A stretch of DNA of 57,700 bases from contig JADNYJ010000221.1 of the NCBI GenBank assembly GCA_015501075.1, forward strand, positions 1 to 57,700, given 5' to 3'. The translations under genes and the position numbers were made by a program. Below, in pieces: positions 44,962-56,261 of this stretch (position 1 is the stretch's first letter; each line of letters opens with the position of its first letter). Below the pieces are notes generated by a model. It was not told where the DNA came from. It ran no database searches and worked only from the letters and a program-made list of their open reading frames with translations. Source of the DNA: Gymnopilus junonius (Eukaryota > Basidiomycota > Agaricomycetes > Agaricales > Galerinaceae).

Positions 44962-45426
44962 TTTTTTTTTTTTTTTTAAATCAGGGATTTATATACCAGT
45001 GCACGAAAGCAGTCCGGTCGCAGTGATACATACACCCAAGTAATCTACTGTTAAACTACGCCTAGTGTGAGACTAGCTCTCATGGGCCAACTTAGGACCA
45101 TAAACAGTGGGCCCATACTCTCATTGATGCCCCGACTGAAGGGAGGGGTCCAACAAAGTAATAGAAGGGCACCAGAAGGGGGCCCGCCAGCCAAACCCAA
45201 CAGCCCAGGATACGCGCATACTGTGTTAGCCACTGAAGGCAGACCATTTCGGGTCACCAAAGCAGGGGGCTACAAGGTCTGTCGATAGCGCCGAAGCTCC
45301 AGAACCAAAGCCCCCACCCTCAACCCAGCAAAGCCGAAGCCCGCCACATATTAGGACTCTGTTCTGAGTGCACCCCAAACCACCAAATCCAGCCAACAGG
45401 AACAGCACCTACCTTGCCCAACCAAG

Positions 45427-47042
45427 TTATCTGACACCCTGGAGGGGGCGGTTGAAGGTGAATACTGTAGGATTAGCCTTCAAAAAGGATACGAGCTGAT
45501 CCAGATGAACTGGATAGTCATGGCAGTTGTGCTGGGGACACATCTGAAATAAGTGATCACGGGTTTGGGTATGGAAGCCGCACTCGCAATTGGTGGATTC
45601 AGGGATATTGAATCGAGAGTAATACTCCCCGATGGGAGCATGGTTGGTGATGGCACGAGTGACCCTCATAAAGAGAGTCAAGTCGCCGCCTGCAGCCTGA
45701 AGCCAAGGACCACCTCATTTGGCCCGTGGTTCGAGGCGGCCTCCGTCGAGGTCGGTGAGTGACAGAAAGTGTCGCCCTGAGTACGAAGGTTGCTGGAACA
45801 ACTCTTGCTAGCCTTCCCCAGATTATCGTCAGCTGCCTTGCGCAGCGAGGCAAGAGAGTGTGGCATGTTAGGCCCCACCACTACTAAGAGCTCAGTCACC
45901 ATGATATGAGCTTGATGGTGTATGCCCCACTTCAAAGAAGATGGGACATGATGAAGAGAGATGTGGCAGCCAGGACCTCTGGTCCACCACTCTGTAAGGG
46001 CGCAGATAACGGCCAAGGAATGAGCTTGGCCGGAATGCACGGAAGCATCAAGCAGACTCCCCAATGCCTTGGTGGAGTCCGACAAGATAACAATGTAGTC
46101 ACAATTGTCCATGGTGCAAGCCTGGACAATTGCAGTATGGAGGGAGTAGAGCTCAGCATCCTCTGCAAGAGCACTCCCAGCCATGTAGCGAGATGCATGC
46201 ACCTCGACCCCTTGGCAAAAGACAAGTGAAGCTGCAATAGCCTGCTTGTTCTGGTCAGTGGGGCGACTACCATCGCTGACACAGATCAGAGTGGACGGTT
46301 CCTGCTCCGAAGCTTCCCAGAAGTGGTCTAACCATTCATGCTGAAGCCCAACCTTATCCTTGGGCACTGGAGTGATATCAAAGCGAATTCCATGATGTAA
46401 CTCAAGGAATTGCCCGACTGGACGAGCTTCTGGGGCAAAGGGTTCCAGAGGCTCGCTGACTACATGGAGCATGTCATTGACATCCATAACAGTACCCCAC
46501 ACCTTAGCACATTGTGGGGCAGTTATAAAGGCAGCAGAGCGAGGGTGAGGTGTCACTCCTTTGGAGAAGGGCGCACTCAGAAGGGAGTGCACCAGATGAG
46601 TGTCCGAGAGGGCTGCCATATGCAGAACACCTACTGCGGCAGCATGTTTCAAGACTAAGTGGATGGGGACCAGGCCAGCAAGAGCCTCGATCCCTCCCAT
46701 AGGAGAGGTGCGGAATGCACCAGTAATCCAGAGCGCAGCATGACACTGCATGCTGGTCAGTAGTTTGATGGTGCCCTGGCATTTAGCGCCCTGGAAGAAC
46801 CACAGTCGGAGGCCATATGTTGCAATAGGCAACACACAAGACCTGTAAAGCAGATGCTTTTGCATGGGTGTAAGCCCCCTAGATGAGTTACCAAGCATCC
46901 GCATCGCCTTAACGGTGGTGAAAGACTTGGTGGAGTAGTACCGGACATGTTCATGAAATGTCAATTTCTGGTCAAAGAAGAAACCCAAGTACCGCCAAAA
47001 CGGCTTGGGCATCAGACATTTGTCCCGAGTGTAGGGGGCATA

Positions 47043-47044
<2 letters not shown>
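45427..47044 (-). pseudogene. Outer LINE ORF2 C-terminal part (left copy)
   Basis: From MPKPFWRYLGFFFDQKLTFH (RT thumb) through AAFITAPQCAKVWGTVMDVN and RNase H (ICVSDGSRPTD, AEDAELYSLHTAIV, IVILSDSTKALGS, LHHVPSSLKWGIHHQAH) to the finger CECGFHTQTRDHLFQMC and TAA at 45427-45429. A frameshift near 45830 splits the RNase H from the finger region. 3' UTR 44978-45426. Confidence 0.87.
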
Positions 47045-47079
<35 letters not shown>

Positions 47080-49140
47080 AGGGTTTATATACCGGTGCGC
47101 GAAAGCAGTCCGGTCGCAGATATACATACACCCGAAGTAATCTACCATTAAACTACGCCTAGTGCGAGACTGGCTCTCGTGGGCCAACTTAGGACCATAA
47201 AATAATGGGCCCGTACTCTCGTTGATGCCCCGACCGAAGGGAGGGGTCCAACAAAGTAATGGAAGGGCACCGGAAGGGGGCCCGCCAGCCAAACCCGACA
47301 GCCCAGGATGCGCGCATACTGAGTTAGCCACTGAAGGCAGACCATTTCGGGTCGCCGAAGCAGGGGGCTACAAGGTCTGTCGATAGCGCCGAAGCTCCAG
47401 AGCCAAAGCCCCCACCCTCAACCCAGCAAAGCCGAAGCCCGCCAAGTATTAGGACTCTGTTCTGAGCGCACCCCAAGCCGCCGAATCCAGCCAACAGGAA
47501 CAACACCTACCTTGCCCGACCAAGTTATCCGACACCCCTAGGGGGCGGTTGAAGGCGAACGCCGTGGGGTTAGCCTTCAAGAAAGATACGAGCTGATCCA
47601 GACGAACTGGATAGTCGTGACGGTCGTGCTGGGGACACGTCCGGAATAGGTGGTCGTGAGATTGGGTATGGAAGCCGCACTCGCAACTGGTGGATTCAGG
47701 AATATTGAATCGAGAGTAATACTCCCCGATGGGAGCATGGTTGGTGATGGCGCGAGTGACCCTGGTAAATAGAGTCAGGTCGCCGCCTGCAGCTTGAAGC
47801 CAGGGACCTCCTCGTTTGGCCCGTGGTTCGAGTCGACCCCCGTCGAGGTCGGTGAGCGACAAAAATTTCCGCCCTGAGTACGAAGGTTGCTGGAACAACT
47901 CCTGCCAGCCTTCCCCCGGATTATCATCAGCCGCTTTGCGCAGCGATGCAAGTGAGTGTGGCGTGTTAGGCCCCACCACTACAGAGAGCTCAGTCGCCAT
48001 GAGATGAGCTTGATAGTGTATGCCCCACTTCAGGGAAGATGGGACATGATGAAGGGAGATGTGGCGGCCAGGGCCCCCGGTCCACCAATCTGTAAGGGCG
48101 CGGATCACAGCCAAGGAATGACCCTGGCCGGAATGCACAGAAGCATCAAGCAGACTCCCCAAAGCCTTGGTGGAGTCCGACATGATAACGATGTAGTCAC
48201 AATTGTCCATGGCGCACGCCCGGACAATTGCAGTACGAAGGGAGTATAGCTCCGCATCCTCTGCAAGAGCACTCCCAGCCGCGTAGCGAGATGCATGCAC
48301 CTCAACTCCCTGGCGAAAGACAAGCGAAGCTGCAATAGCCTGCTTGTTCCGATCAGAGGGGCGACTACCATCGCCGACACAGATCAGAGTAGACGGTTCC
48401 TGCTTCGAGGCCTCCCAGAAGCGGTCTAACCATTCGCGCCGGAGCCCAACCTTATCCTTGGGAGCCGGAGTGATATCAAAGCGAATTCCATGGTGTAACT
48501 CAAGGAATCGCCCGCCTGGACGAGCCTCCGGAGCAAAAGGCTCCAGCGGCTCGCTGACGACATGGAGCATGTCATCGACGTCCATAACAGTACCCCACAC
48601 CTTAGCACATTGTGGGGCAGTTATAAAGGCAGCAGAGCGAGGGTGAGGTGTCACTCCTTTGGAGAAGGGCGCACTCAGAAGGGAGTGCACCAGATGAGTG
48701 TCCGAGAGGGCTGCCATATGCAGAACACCTACTGCGGCAGCATGTTTCAAGACTAAGTGGATGGGGACCAGGCCAGCAAGAGCCTCGATCCCTCCCATAG
48801 GAGAGGTGCGGAATGCACCAGTAATCCAGAGCGCAGCATGACACTGCATGCTGGTCAGTAGTTTGATGGTGCCCTGGCATTTAGCGCCCTGGAAGAACCA
48901 CAGTCGGAGGCCATATGTTGCAATAGGCAACACACAAGACCTGTAAAGCAGATGCTTTTGCATGGGTGTAAGCCCCCTAGATGAGTTACCAAGCATCCGC
49001 ATCGCCTTAACGGTGGTGAAAGACTTGGTGGAGTAGTACCGGACATGTTCATGAAATGTCAATTTCTGGTCAAAGAAGAAACCCAAGTACCGCCAAAACG
49101 GCTTGGGCATCAGACATTTGTCCCGAGTGTAGGGGGCATA

Positions 49141-49177
<37 letters not shown>

Positions 49178-50679
49178 AGGGTTTATATACCGGTGCGCGA
49201 AAGCAGTCCGGTCGCAGATATACATACACCCGAAGTAATCTACCATTAAACTACGCCTAGTGCGAGACTGGCTCTCGTGGGCCAACTTAGGACCATAAAA
49301 TAATGGGCCCGTACTCTCGTTGATGCCCCGACCGAAGGGAGGGGTCCAACAAAGTAATGGAAGGGCACCGGAAGGGGGCCCGCCAGCCAAACCCGACAGC
49401 CCAGGATGCGCGCATACTGAGTTAGCCACTGAAGGCAGACCATTTCGGGTCGCCGAAGCAGGGGGCTACAAGGTCTGTCGATAGCGCCGAAGCTCCAGAG
49501 CCAAAGCCCCCACCCTCAACCCAGCAAAGCCGAAGCCCGCCAAGTATTAGGACTCTGTTCTGAGCGCACCCCAAGCCGCCGAATCCAGCCAACAGGAACA
49601 ACACCTACCTTGCCCGACCAAGTTATCCGACACCCCTAGGGGGGCGGTTGAAGGCGAACGCCGTGGGGTTAGCCTTCAAGAAAGATACGAGCTGATCCAG
49701 ACGAACTGGATAGTCGTGACGGTCGTGCTGGGGACACGTCCGGAATAGGTGGTCGTGAGATTGGGTATGGAAGCCGCACTCGCAACTGGTGGATTCAGGA
49801 ATATTGAATCGAGAGTAATACTCCCCGATGGGAGCATGGTTGGTGATGGCGCGAGTGACCCTGGTAAATAGAGTCAGGTCGCCGCCTGCAGCTTGAAGCC
49901 AGGGACCTCCTCGTTTGGCCCGTGGTTCGAGTCGACCCCCGTCGAGGTCGGTGAGCGACAAAAATTTCCGCCCTGAGTACGAAGGTTGCTGGAACAACTC
50001 CTGCCAGCCTTCCCCCGGATTATCATCAGCCGCTTTGCGCAGCGATGCAAGTGAGTGTGGCGTGTTAGGCCCCACCACTACAGAGAGCTCAGTCGCCATG
50101 AGATGAGCTTGATAGTGTATGCCCCACTTCAGGGAAGATGGGACATGATGAAGGGAGATGTGGCGGCCAGGGCCCCCGGTCCACCAATCTGTAAGGGCAC
50201 GGATCACAGCCAAGGAATGACCCTGGCCGGAATGCACAGAAGCATCAAGCAGACTCCCCAAAGCCTTGGTGGAGTCCGACATGATAACGATGTAGTCACA
50301 ATTGTCCATGGCGCACGCCCGGACAATTGCAGTACGAAGGGAGTATAGCTCCGCATCCTCTGCAAGAGCACTCCCAGCCGCGTAGCGAGATGCATGCACC
50401 TCAACTCCCTGGCGAAAGACAAGCGAAGCTGCAATAGCCTGCTTGTTCCGATCAGAGGGGCGACTACCGTCGCCGACACAGATCAGAGTAGACGGTTCCT
50501 GCTTCGAGGCCTCCCAGAAGCGGTCTAACCATTCGCGCCGGAGCCCAACCTTATCCTTGGGAGCCGGAGTGATATCAAAGCGAATTCCATGGTGTAACTC
50601 AAGGAATCGCCCGCCTGGACGAGCCTCCGGAGCAAAAGGCTCCAGCGGCTCGCTGACGACATGGAGCATGTCATCGACG
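46483..50679. repeat. Tandem duplication, 2,098/2,099-bp unit, two copies
   Basis: Positions p and p+2098 agree almost base for base from about 46483 to 48580 (second copy 48581-50679). Differences I find: one extra G in the run at 49638-49643 compared with 47540-47544, and single substitutions such as 48101/50200 and 48370/50469. Each unit spans part of the outer LINE, the oligo-T junction and the nested LINE 3' end. The middle LINE piece is a hybrid: nested-LINE-like left of 48580 and outer-LINE-like right of 48597, so the crossover fell in the 16 bases between. Confidence 0.9.
47045..49142 (-). pseudogene. Hybrid LINE ORF2 created by the duplication
   Basis: Oligo-T 47045-47073 and the 3' UTR of the nested LINE, then ORF2 from its finger (CECGFHTQSHDHLFRTC) and RNase H (ICVGDGSRPSD, YAAGSALAEDAEL, IVIMSDSTKALGS), joined in frame at 48581-48596 to the outer LINE sequence AAFITAPQCAKVWG and thumb up to 49142. 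The frame is open from 49110 into the 3' UTR at 47449 because one G is missing near 47540, which replaces the normal PPRGVG ending. Confidence 0.85.
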
Positions 50680-51933
50680 TCCATAACAGTACCCCGCACC
50701 TTAACGCGTTGTGGGGCAGTCATAAAGGCAGCAGAGCGAGGGTGAGGAGTCGCTCCTTTGGAAAAAGGCGCACTCAGAAGAGAGCGCACCAGATGAGTGT
50801 CCGAGAGGGCTGCCATGCGCAGAACACCTACTGCAGCAGCACGTTTCAAGACTAAGTTGATAGGGACCAGGCCGGCAAGGGCCTCGATCCCCCCCGTTGG
50901 GGAGGTGCGGAATGCACCAGTAATCCAGAGCGCAGCATGGCGTTGCATGCTGGTCAGTAGCTTGATGGTCCCCTGGCACTTAGCACCCTGGAAGAACCAC
51001 AGTCGAAGGCCGTATGTTGCAACAGGCAACACACAAGACCTGTAAAGCAAACGCTTTTGCATGGGCGTGAGCCCCCGAGATGAGTTACCAAGCATCCTCA
51101 TCGCCTTTACGGTGGTGAAGGACTTGGTGGAGTAATACCGGACATGTTCGTGAAATGTCAATTTCCGGTCAAAGAAGAAACCCAAGTACTGCCAAAACGG
51201 CTTGGGCGTCAGACGCTTGTCGCGGGTGTAAGGAGCGTACCCCAGATCCATGGACGGATTGAACTCCGAGTGAGAACGATCAAAATGGAATAACTCCATT
51301 TTGTCGTGCTCAAGAGCGAGGGCGAACTTTGTGAAGAGTTTGAAAATCACTGCATAGGACCTTTTCAAGGCTAAGCAGTTGGAGTCAAGGGTCTTTGACT
51401 GCACAATGAGGGTGCCGTCATCGACGTAGGAGAGCAGAGTGGTATCAGAAACTGACTCGTTCTGTATGAAGAGCTTCAGCACTGGTGCAAGGAAGAGTGC
51501 CGAAAGTACCGGGGACAAAGCAGAGCCCTGCCCCACCCCGACATCAGCTTGTCGGGGGTCAGATTGAAAACCGTTCCAGGCATACGACGTGGAACGGCCG
51601 ACCAGGTATGATGAAAAGAATTTCACCACGTTAGGAGGGAAGCCCTGCTTCCTGAGGATCGCAATCAGCACTTCGTGATTGAGGGACGGGAAGAACTGTG
51701 CCACGTCGAAGGCGATGACACTGGTCTTTAAGCCGTGAGCCCACCCTGCACGCACCAGGTGCGTGAGGAGCAAGCCCGCATCCTCTGTGGAGCGCTGGCG
51801 CACACCACCGAGTTGATTAGGGTGAAAGATATCATGCTTGACAGCATCGAATTGAATGCAGTTGGAAAGCATTTTCTCAACCAATTTGCCAAGGGTGTTC
51901 AGGAGCACAATGGGCCTGAACGCCTTAGGCGTG
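49143..51933 (-). mobile_element. Nested LINE, 5'-truncated in RT
   Basis: Flanked by GTGTAGGGGGCATACC at 49127-49142 and 51934-51949 (16-bp TSD) in the outer LINE RT after GYAPYT. It begins (minus strand) at TPKAFRPIVLLNTLGKLVEK and includes RT, RNase H, 3' UTR and an oligo-T of about 29. Its 3' part is the source of the hybrid at 47045. Confidence 0.92.
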
Positions 51934-53054
51934 GTGTAGGGGGCATACCCCAGATCCATGGACGGATTGAACTCAGAATGAGAGCGATCAAAATGGAATA
52001 ACTCCGTCTTGTCATGCTCAAGAGCGAGGGCGAACTTTGTGAAGAGTTCGAAGATCACCACATAGGACCTTTTCAGGGCTATGCAGTTGGCATCGAGTGT
52101 CTTTGACTGCACAATAAGTGTGCCATCATCGACATAAGAAAGCAGAGTGGTATTGGAAACCGACTCATTCTGCATGAAAAGTTGCAGCACTGGTGCGAGA
52201 AAGAGTGCCGAGAGGACTGGGGACAAAGCAGAGCCCTGACCCACCCCGACATCAGCTTGCCGGGGGTCAGATTGAAAACTGTTCCAGGCATAAGACATGG
52301 AATGGCCAACCAGGTATGATGAAAAGAATTCCACCACATTAGGAGGGAAGCCCTGCTTCCTGAGAATTGCAATCAGCACTTTGTGATTGAGGGAAGGAAA
52401 GAACTGTGCCACGTCGAAGGCGATGACACTGGTCTTTAAGCCGCGAGCCCACCCTGCATGCACCAGGTGCATGAGGAGCAAGCCCGCATCCTCGGTGGAG
52501 CACTGCCGCACTCCGCTGAGTTCATTGGAATGAAAAATATCGTGCTTAACAGCATCAAATTGAATGCGGTTGGAAAGCATCTTTTCAACCAACTTGCCAA
52601 GGGTGTTCAGGAGTACAATAGGCCCGAACGCCTTAGGCATAGAATACGAGGGCTTGTTCGGCTTAGGAATAATCACTGACAAGGACTCCTTAAAGTGAGT
52701 CAGCCAATACCCAACCCGAAGGCAGGCGTTAGCTAACTGCATGAACACTTGAAGACAGTGTTCATCGCGAATAATTGCCTTAAGGTGTGACCACTTAATG
52801 TGATCAGGACCCAGTGCAGAGTTGTTAGAGCAGGATGCCAAAGTCTCCCTCAATTCTAACAGTAAAAAGGTGGTCCACTCTCGCACTTCCATATTGGGAA
52901 GGGAGGTGAGGCCACCAATGTCGTACGGACAGTCAGAGGCCAAATTGTATGTGCCATAAAGGGCGTCCCATAGGGAGGGCATATCATGGCAGGGCTGTCC
53001 ATTAAATTGAATAGCCTCGGAGGGTGGTAACTTGCACTGCTGGATCCAGTTCAT
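49623..53054 (-). CDS. 1,143-codon LINE ORF2 fusion with two RT segments
   Basis: Longest open frame of the window. Residues 1-385 are the outer LINE: linker (MNWIQQCKLPPSEAIQFNGQ) and a first RT with FDVAQFFPSLNHKVL, GVGQGSALSPVL and SYVDDGTLIV, ending GYAPYT. From residue 374 on the nested LINE follows in frame: TPKAFRPIVLLNTLGKLVEK, a second RT (GVGQGSALSPVL, SYVDDGTLIV), thumb, RNase H (ICVGDGSRPSD, EDAELYSLRTAIV, IVIMSDSTKALGS, LHHVPSSLKWGIHYQAH), finger CECGFHTQSHDHLFRTC and PPRGVG with TAA. The fusion is explained by the 16-bp TSD, not by a designed two-RT protein. There is no APE domain in frame. The nested RT-RNase H half has no stop and all catalytic residues, so its source was recently active. 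Confidence 0.85.
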   Translation of the reverse strand: MNWIQQCKLPPSEAIQFNGQPCHDMPSLWDALYGTYNLASDCPYDIGGLTSLPNMEVREWTTFLLLELRETLASCSNNSALGPDHIKWSHLKAIIRDEHCLQVFMQLANACLRVGYWLTHFKESLSVIIPKPNKPSYSMPKAFGPIVLLNTLGKLVEKMLSNRIQFDAVKHDIFHSNELSGVRQCSTEDAGLLLMHLVHAGWARGLKTSVIAFDVAQFFPSLNHKVLIAILRKQGFPPNVVEFFSSYLVGHSMSYAWNSFQSDPRQADVGVGQGSALSPVLSALFLAPVLQLFMQNESVSNTTLLSYVDDGTLIVQSKTLDANCIALKRSYVVIFELFTKFALALEHDKTELFHFDRSHSEFNPSMDLGYAPYTTPKAFRPIVLLNTLGKLVEKMLSNCIQFDAVKHDIFHPNQLGGVRQRSTEDAGLLLTHLVRAGWAHGLKTSVIAFDVAQFFPSLNHEVLIAILRKQGFPPNVVKFFSSYLVGRSTSYAWNGFQSDPRQADVGVGQGSALSPVLSALFLAPVLKLFIQNESVSDTTLLSYVDDGTLIVQSKTLDSNCLALKRSYAVIFKLFTKFALALEHDKMELFHFDRSHSEFNPSMDLGYAPYTRDKRLTPKPFWQYLGFFFDRKLTFHEHVRYYSTKSFTTVKAMRMLGNSSRGLTPMQKRLLYRSCVLPVATYGLRLWFFQGAKCQGTIKLLTSMQRHAALWITGAFRTSPTGGIEALAGLVPINLVLKRAAAVGVLRMAALSDTHLVRSLLSAPFSKGATPHPRSAAFMTAPQRVKVRGTVMDVDDMLHVVSEPLEPFAPEARPGGRFLELHHGIRFDITPAPKDKVGLRREWLDRFWEASKQEPSTLICVGDGSRPSDRNKQAIAASLVFRQGVEVHASRYAAGSALAEDAELYSLRTAIVRACAMDNCDYIVIMSDSTKALGSLLDASVHSGQGHSLAVIRALTDWWTGGPGRHISLHHVPSSLKWGIHYQAHLMATELSVVVGPNTPHSLASLRKAADDNPGEGWQELFQQPSYSGRKFLSLTDLDGGRLEPRAKRGGPWLQAAGGDLTLFTRVTRAITNHAPIGEYYSRFNIPESTSCECGFHTQSHDHLFRTCPQHDRHDYPVRLDQLVSFLKANPTAFAFNRPPRGVG

Positions 53055-54165
53055 GAGATCCCAGGGCCACTTGTTGGTAGTAGCAACTTCATTGATGCAT
53101 TGATCAAAGAACTTGCACTTAGCAGCTTTGACAGCTTTGCAGAAAACTTTATGGTTATTGCGAGAGTTATCTCGCTGATAAGCATCGAAGGAATCCTCAC
53201 AAGAGTCATCCCACCAAGGCCGGGAGTGAGGGGAAATACGAATTGTCTTGGAATACTTTCACCAAGCATCTGAGAAGGCAGAAGCCACATCCGAAGACAC
53301 AGCCTCTACCTGATCCGGGGTGACGATCGGCGCAAAGGGATCAATGCCCTTGAGCTTCTCAATGATGGACAACACGAAGTCATCCAATTGATCCGGTGGC
53401 AGTGAGCACATCAGAACTGTTGCTGCTGCCGGAGTGACAGAAATAGAGCAAGCCAGCAGAACATGGTCCAATGGCCCGCACCACAGTTCACCTCACCGAG
53501 TGCCTGCAGACAGCTCCTCGGTAGGTTGAACGAAGATGAGGTTGATGACTGACTCTTGTAGTGATGGGTTACCAGGGATGTGGGTGGGACCCGGATTGAC
53601 TGGGAGAGAGAGCATCAGTCCCAGCATAGCTGCCATGTTCAGCAGGTTATTGGCTGTCGTCCGATGATGCAGGACACCAGGGTCCCACTTATTCGAATGA
53701 CAGTTGAAATCGCCCCCCATGTAATGAAACATTGGGAGAAAGTCGGCCTGCTCAGTGAGCAGGTCAATAGCTGTGTGCTTGTCATCAGAATACACATTCA
53801 GTAAATTAACAATGGTGTCTCTGGTAAACAGAGAAACTGCCATGATGTCACGGTGATCTATAAGATCACATCGCATGGCAGGGCGCCAGGGGTTCAGCCT
53901 CGTCGAAACATAGGTCAGAACATGTGGCTGGAGCCCGGTGGGATCAGGCCAAACCATAACCTTCCAATCAGGGTGGTTCAGTGCACCAGTAACTGCCTCA
54001 CCTTCAGGATCTCTTGAAGATGGAGCACATCATATCTCATGCCAAGGTGGCTCTTGCAAGAAAATAACATCAAAAGAATCTTTAGATGGTCGAGAAGTAC
54101 ATCGATATGACCATATTCTGGTTACAATTGTATGAAATAATTCTAACATCCTCCTTTCTTCTCAT
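53051..54165 (-). pseudogene. Outer LINE ORF2 N-terminal part (APE)
   Basis: ATG at 54165 (TAATG overlap with the ORF1 stop). The first 70 codons are frameshifted near 54090. 53957-53493 gives a readable APE segment: TYVSTRLNPWRPAMRCDLID, DTIVNLLNVYSDDKHTAIDL, YMGGDFNCHSNKWDP, INLIFVQPTEELSAGTR, then TGA. 53471-53259: MDHVLLACSISV (SDHV changed to MDHV context), SLPPDQLDDFVLSIIEKLKG. A stop and shift near 53260 lead into the linker that joins the long ORF at 53054. Confidence 0.85.
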
Positions 54166-54639
54166 TATCGAGCTAGGGGAGGGACATTAGACGTCAAGGT
54201 CCAGAGTGTGCGCTTATCATGTACCTCATGGTATTTGGCAATGATCCAATCATGATCGAAGCGGTGTTCCCAGAACTTGCAGTTGCATCCTGTGGCAGGG
54301 TGCTCGCCCCGGCAATTGGGGGCAGCGGGCCTTGTGGGGGCATGGCTCACCAGCTGGAGTGGGGTGGCGCATACCGTCTGAGTCCGGCAGAGGCCGGTTG
54401 CAGCAAGGTGCAAGGGCATGATGCTCGTCAGTGGCGTGAGGCCTGCCACACCGCACGCAGCAGCGCTGGTGGGCCCTACAATCCTTGGTGAGATGACCCC
54501 AGTGCTGGCAGCACTGGCACATGGGGACACCTCATCGAGCAGCAGCTGGCTTTACATAAAGCAGCTCGTCCTTGTAGTGAAAAGCCTTGTTAATAAGCGT
54601 CTTTGCGGTTCATCCAACTCCTTATTAGCATCGGAGGTA

Positions 54640-54681
<42 letters not shown>

Positions 54682-56261
54682 AGGGTTTATATACCGGTGC
54701 GCGAAAGCAGTCCGGTCGCAGATATACATACACCCGAAGTAATCTACCATTAAACTATGCCTAGTGCGAGACTGGCTCTCGCGGGCCAACTTAGGACCAT
54801 AAAATAATGGGCCCGTACTCTCATTGATGCCCGACCGAAGGAGGGGTCCAACAAAGTAATGGAAGGGCACCGGAAGGGGGCCCGCCAGCCAAACCCGACA
54901 GCCCAGGATGCACGCATACTGAGTTAGCCACTGAAGGCAGACCATTTCGGGTCGCCGAAGCAGGGGGCTACAAGGTCTGTCGATAGCGCCGAAGCTCCAG
55001 AGCCAAAGCCCCCACCCTCAACCCAGCAAAGCCGAAGCCCGCCAAGTATTAGGACTCTGTTCTGAGCGCACCCCAAGCCGAGCATCGGAGGTACCCTGGA
55101 CAACATTATAGATCGCACCCTGAAGGAGCATAAGCTCATCAGTCATGGGTACGTGGTTGGTGTGCAGGGCCCACCCACAATAGGCAGGCTCCGCAGAAGT
55201 GATCCGAATATCGAATCGGTCAAGGGCCATCATCCAGTTGATCTTGTCAACCAGCGTAGCGAGTATGACGTTCATCGGTGCATGGTCATTGAACACCATG
55301 AGAAATTGGTGGCGCGTAGGGCCAGCCATGATGTAGTCCAGCCCTTTAGACTTGGCTGGGGTAGAGGGTCTAGTCGGGCCCTGGGAGGGACTGGGGACCA
55401 GGGTCTGGGCCCGGGCCTGAAGCAGCCCGGGTCTAGGTTTGTGGTGCCATTTGAGCAACTGCACGTTCAAAGTAGCGATTAGTAAGCGATCTGCAGGTCG
55501 AGGACCCCGGAACTGGTGTCCGGAGTTTCGAGGCAAAGGAGCGCTTGGGATGGGAAGAGAGAGGAATGGGAGGGGCCCTGGAGGAGGCGGCCTCTGATAT
55601 TGGACCAGCTTAGCCTTCTGTTTACGAGGCTGAAGCTTGGCCCAAGCAGGAGCAGAGCGGGAGCCTTGGGAGGCTCCGCAGGATCCGCTGGGGGGCCAGT
55701 CTGCTTCAGAGGGGCAGACTGGGAAGATGAAGGCTCAGGAGGAGGAGCACCAGCTCCTCTCGAGTCTTCGCGAGGTCTTGATACATAAGGTCTGCTAGGG
55801 AGCTATCTGAATCGATAAGGTTGCGAACGATTGACCATCTTAGAGACGGCGATCATGCGCTGATCCCGTGGCCTCCTTGGCCCAGGGGGAAGTAGTGACT
55901 GAGTTCACTATCCTAGTGAAAAGGCCGGCATAATCAGGGTGATCTGCCCCTGATAAAGTAGAAGGGCTGTTGGTCATCATAAATGAACCAATGGTCTTCA
56001 GAGACTCTGCCACAGCAACCCAGTCCTCCTCCGATCCTGTGAGGGAAAGGGCCATGGGCTGCAGCTCTGGAGAGGCACTTGCGAGAGGAAAACAAACTGT
56101 GTTGTCCTCCTTCCCATGGAAACATCGGGGGACGAAGCCCTCAAAGCAAGGAGTAGTGGCCCATGAGTGGATCGCTGACCGAGACTCAGCCTCCTCCCGC
56201 TCGCGAGGAGCAGGGGTGGATGAAGCATATCTCTCTCGAGCAGATCGAGAGGACAAAGAAC
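54165..56261 (-). pseudogene. Outer LINE ORF1, interrupted
   Basis: Right to left: Ser-rich N-terminal part from 56261 (SSRSARERYASSTPAPRERE...), GADHPDYAGLFTRIVNSVTT, Pro-rich linker, conserved middle (FNDHAPMNVILATLVDKINW) to about 55096; a small LINE (54642-55080) with TSD; then, after an internal deletion that joins the SDAN/KEL segment to the KAF..INK segment near 54615, the knuckles CQCCQHWGHLTKDC, CVRCGRPHATDEH and a damaged third. Ends TAA at 54165-54167. The first codons are lost to copia C. Confidence 0.82.
54642..55080 (-). mobile_element. Short 5'-truncated LINE in ORF1
   Basis: 439 bp: oligo-T of about 34, then the 3' UTR only, flanked by AGCATCGGAGGTACC at 54627-54641 and 55081-55095 (15-bp TSD, perfect). 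A simple, recent-looking 5'-truncated insertion. Confidence 0.93.

Larger units (their letters stand above)
44962..56261 (-). mobile_element. Outer LINE (near full length) with nested LINEs and a tandem duplication
   Basis: 3' end with oligo-T at 44962-44977; ORF2 C-terminus and RT thumb to 47044; nested LINE and a duplicated section 47045-51933; ORF2 RT and APE from 51950 to 54165; ORF1 54165-56261 with a small LINE at 54642-55080. The 5' end is cut at 56262 by copia C and should continue beyond it. The nested LINE insertion carries a 16-bp TSD, which shows that the left and right parts belong to one element. Confidence 0.85.

Noticed and set aside
49623..53054. A natural two-RT enzyme
   Set aside because: The 16-bp TSD at both ends of the second half shows a nested 5'-truncated LINE.
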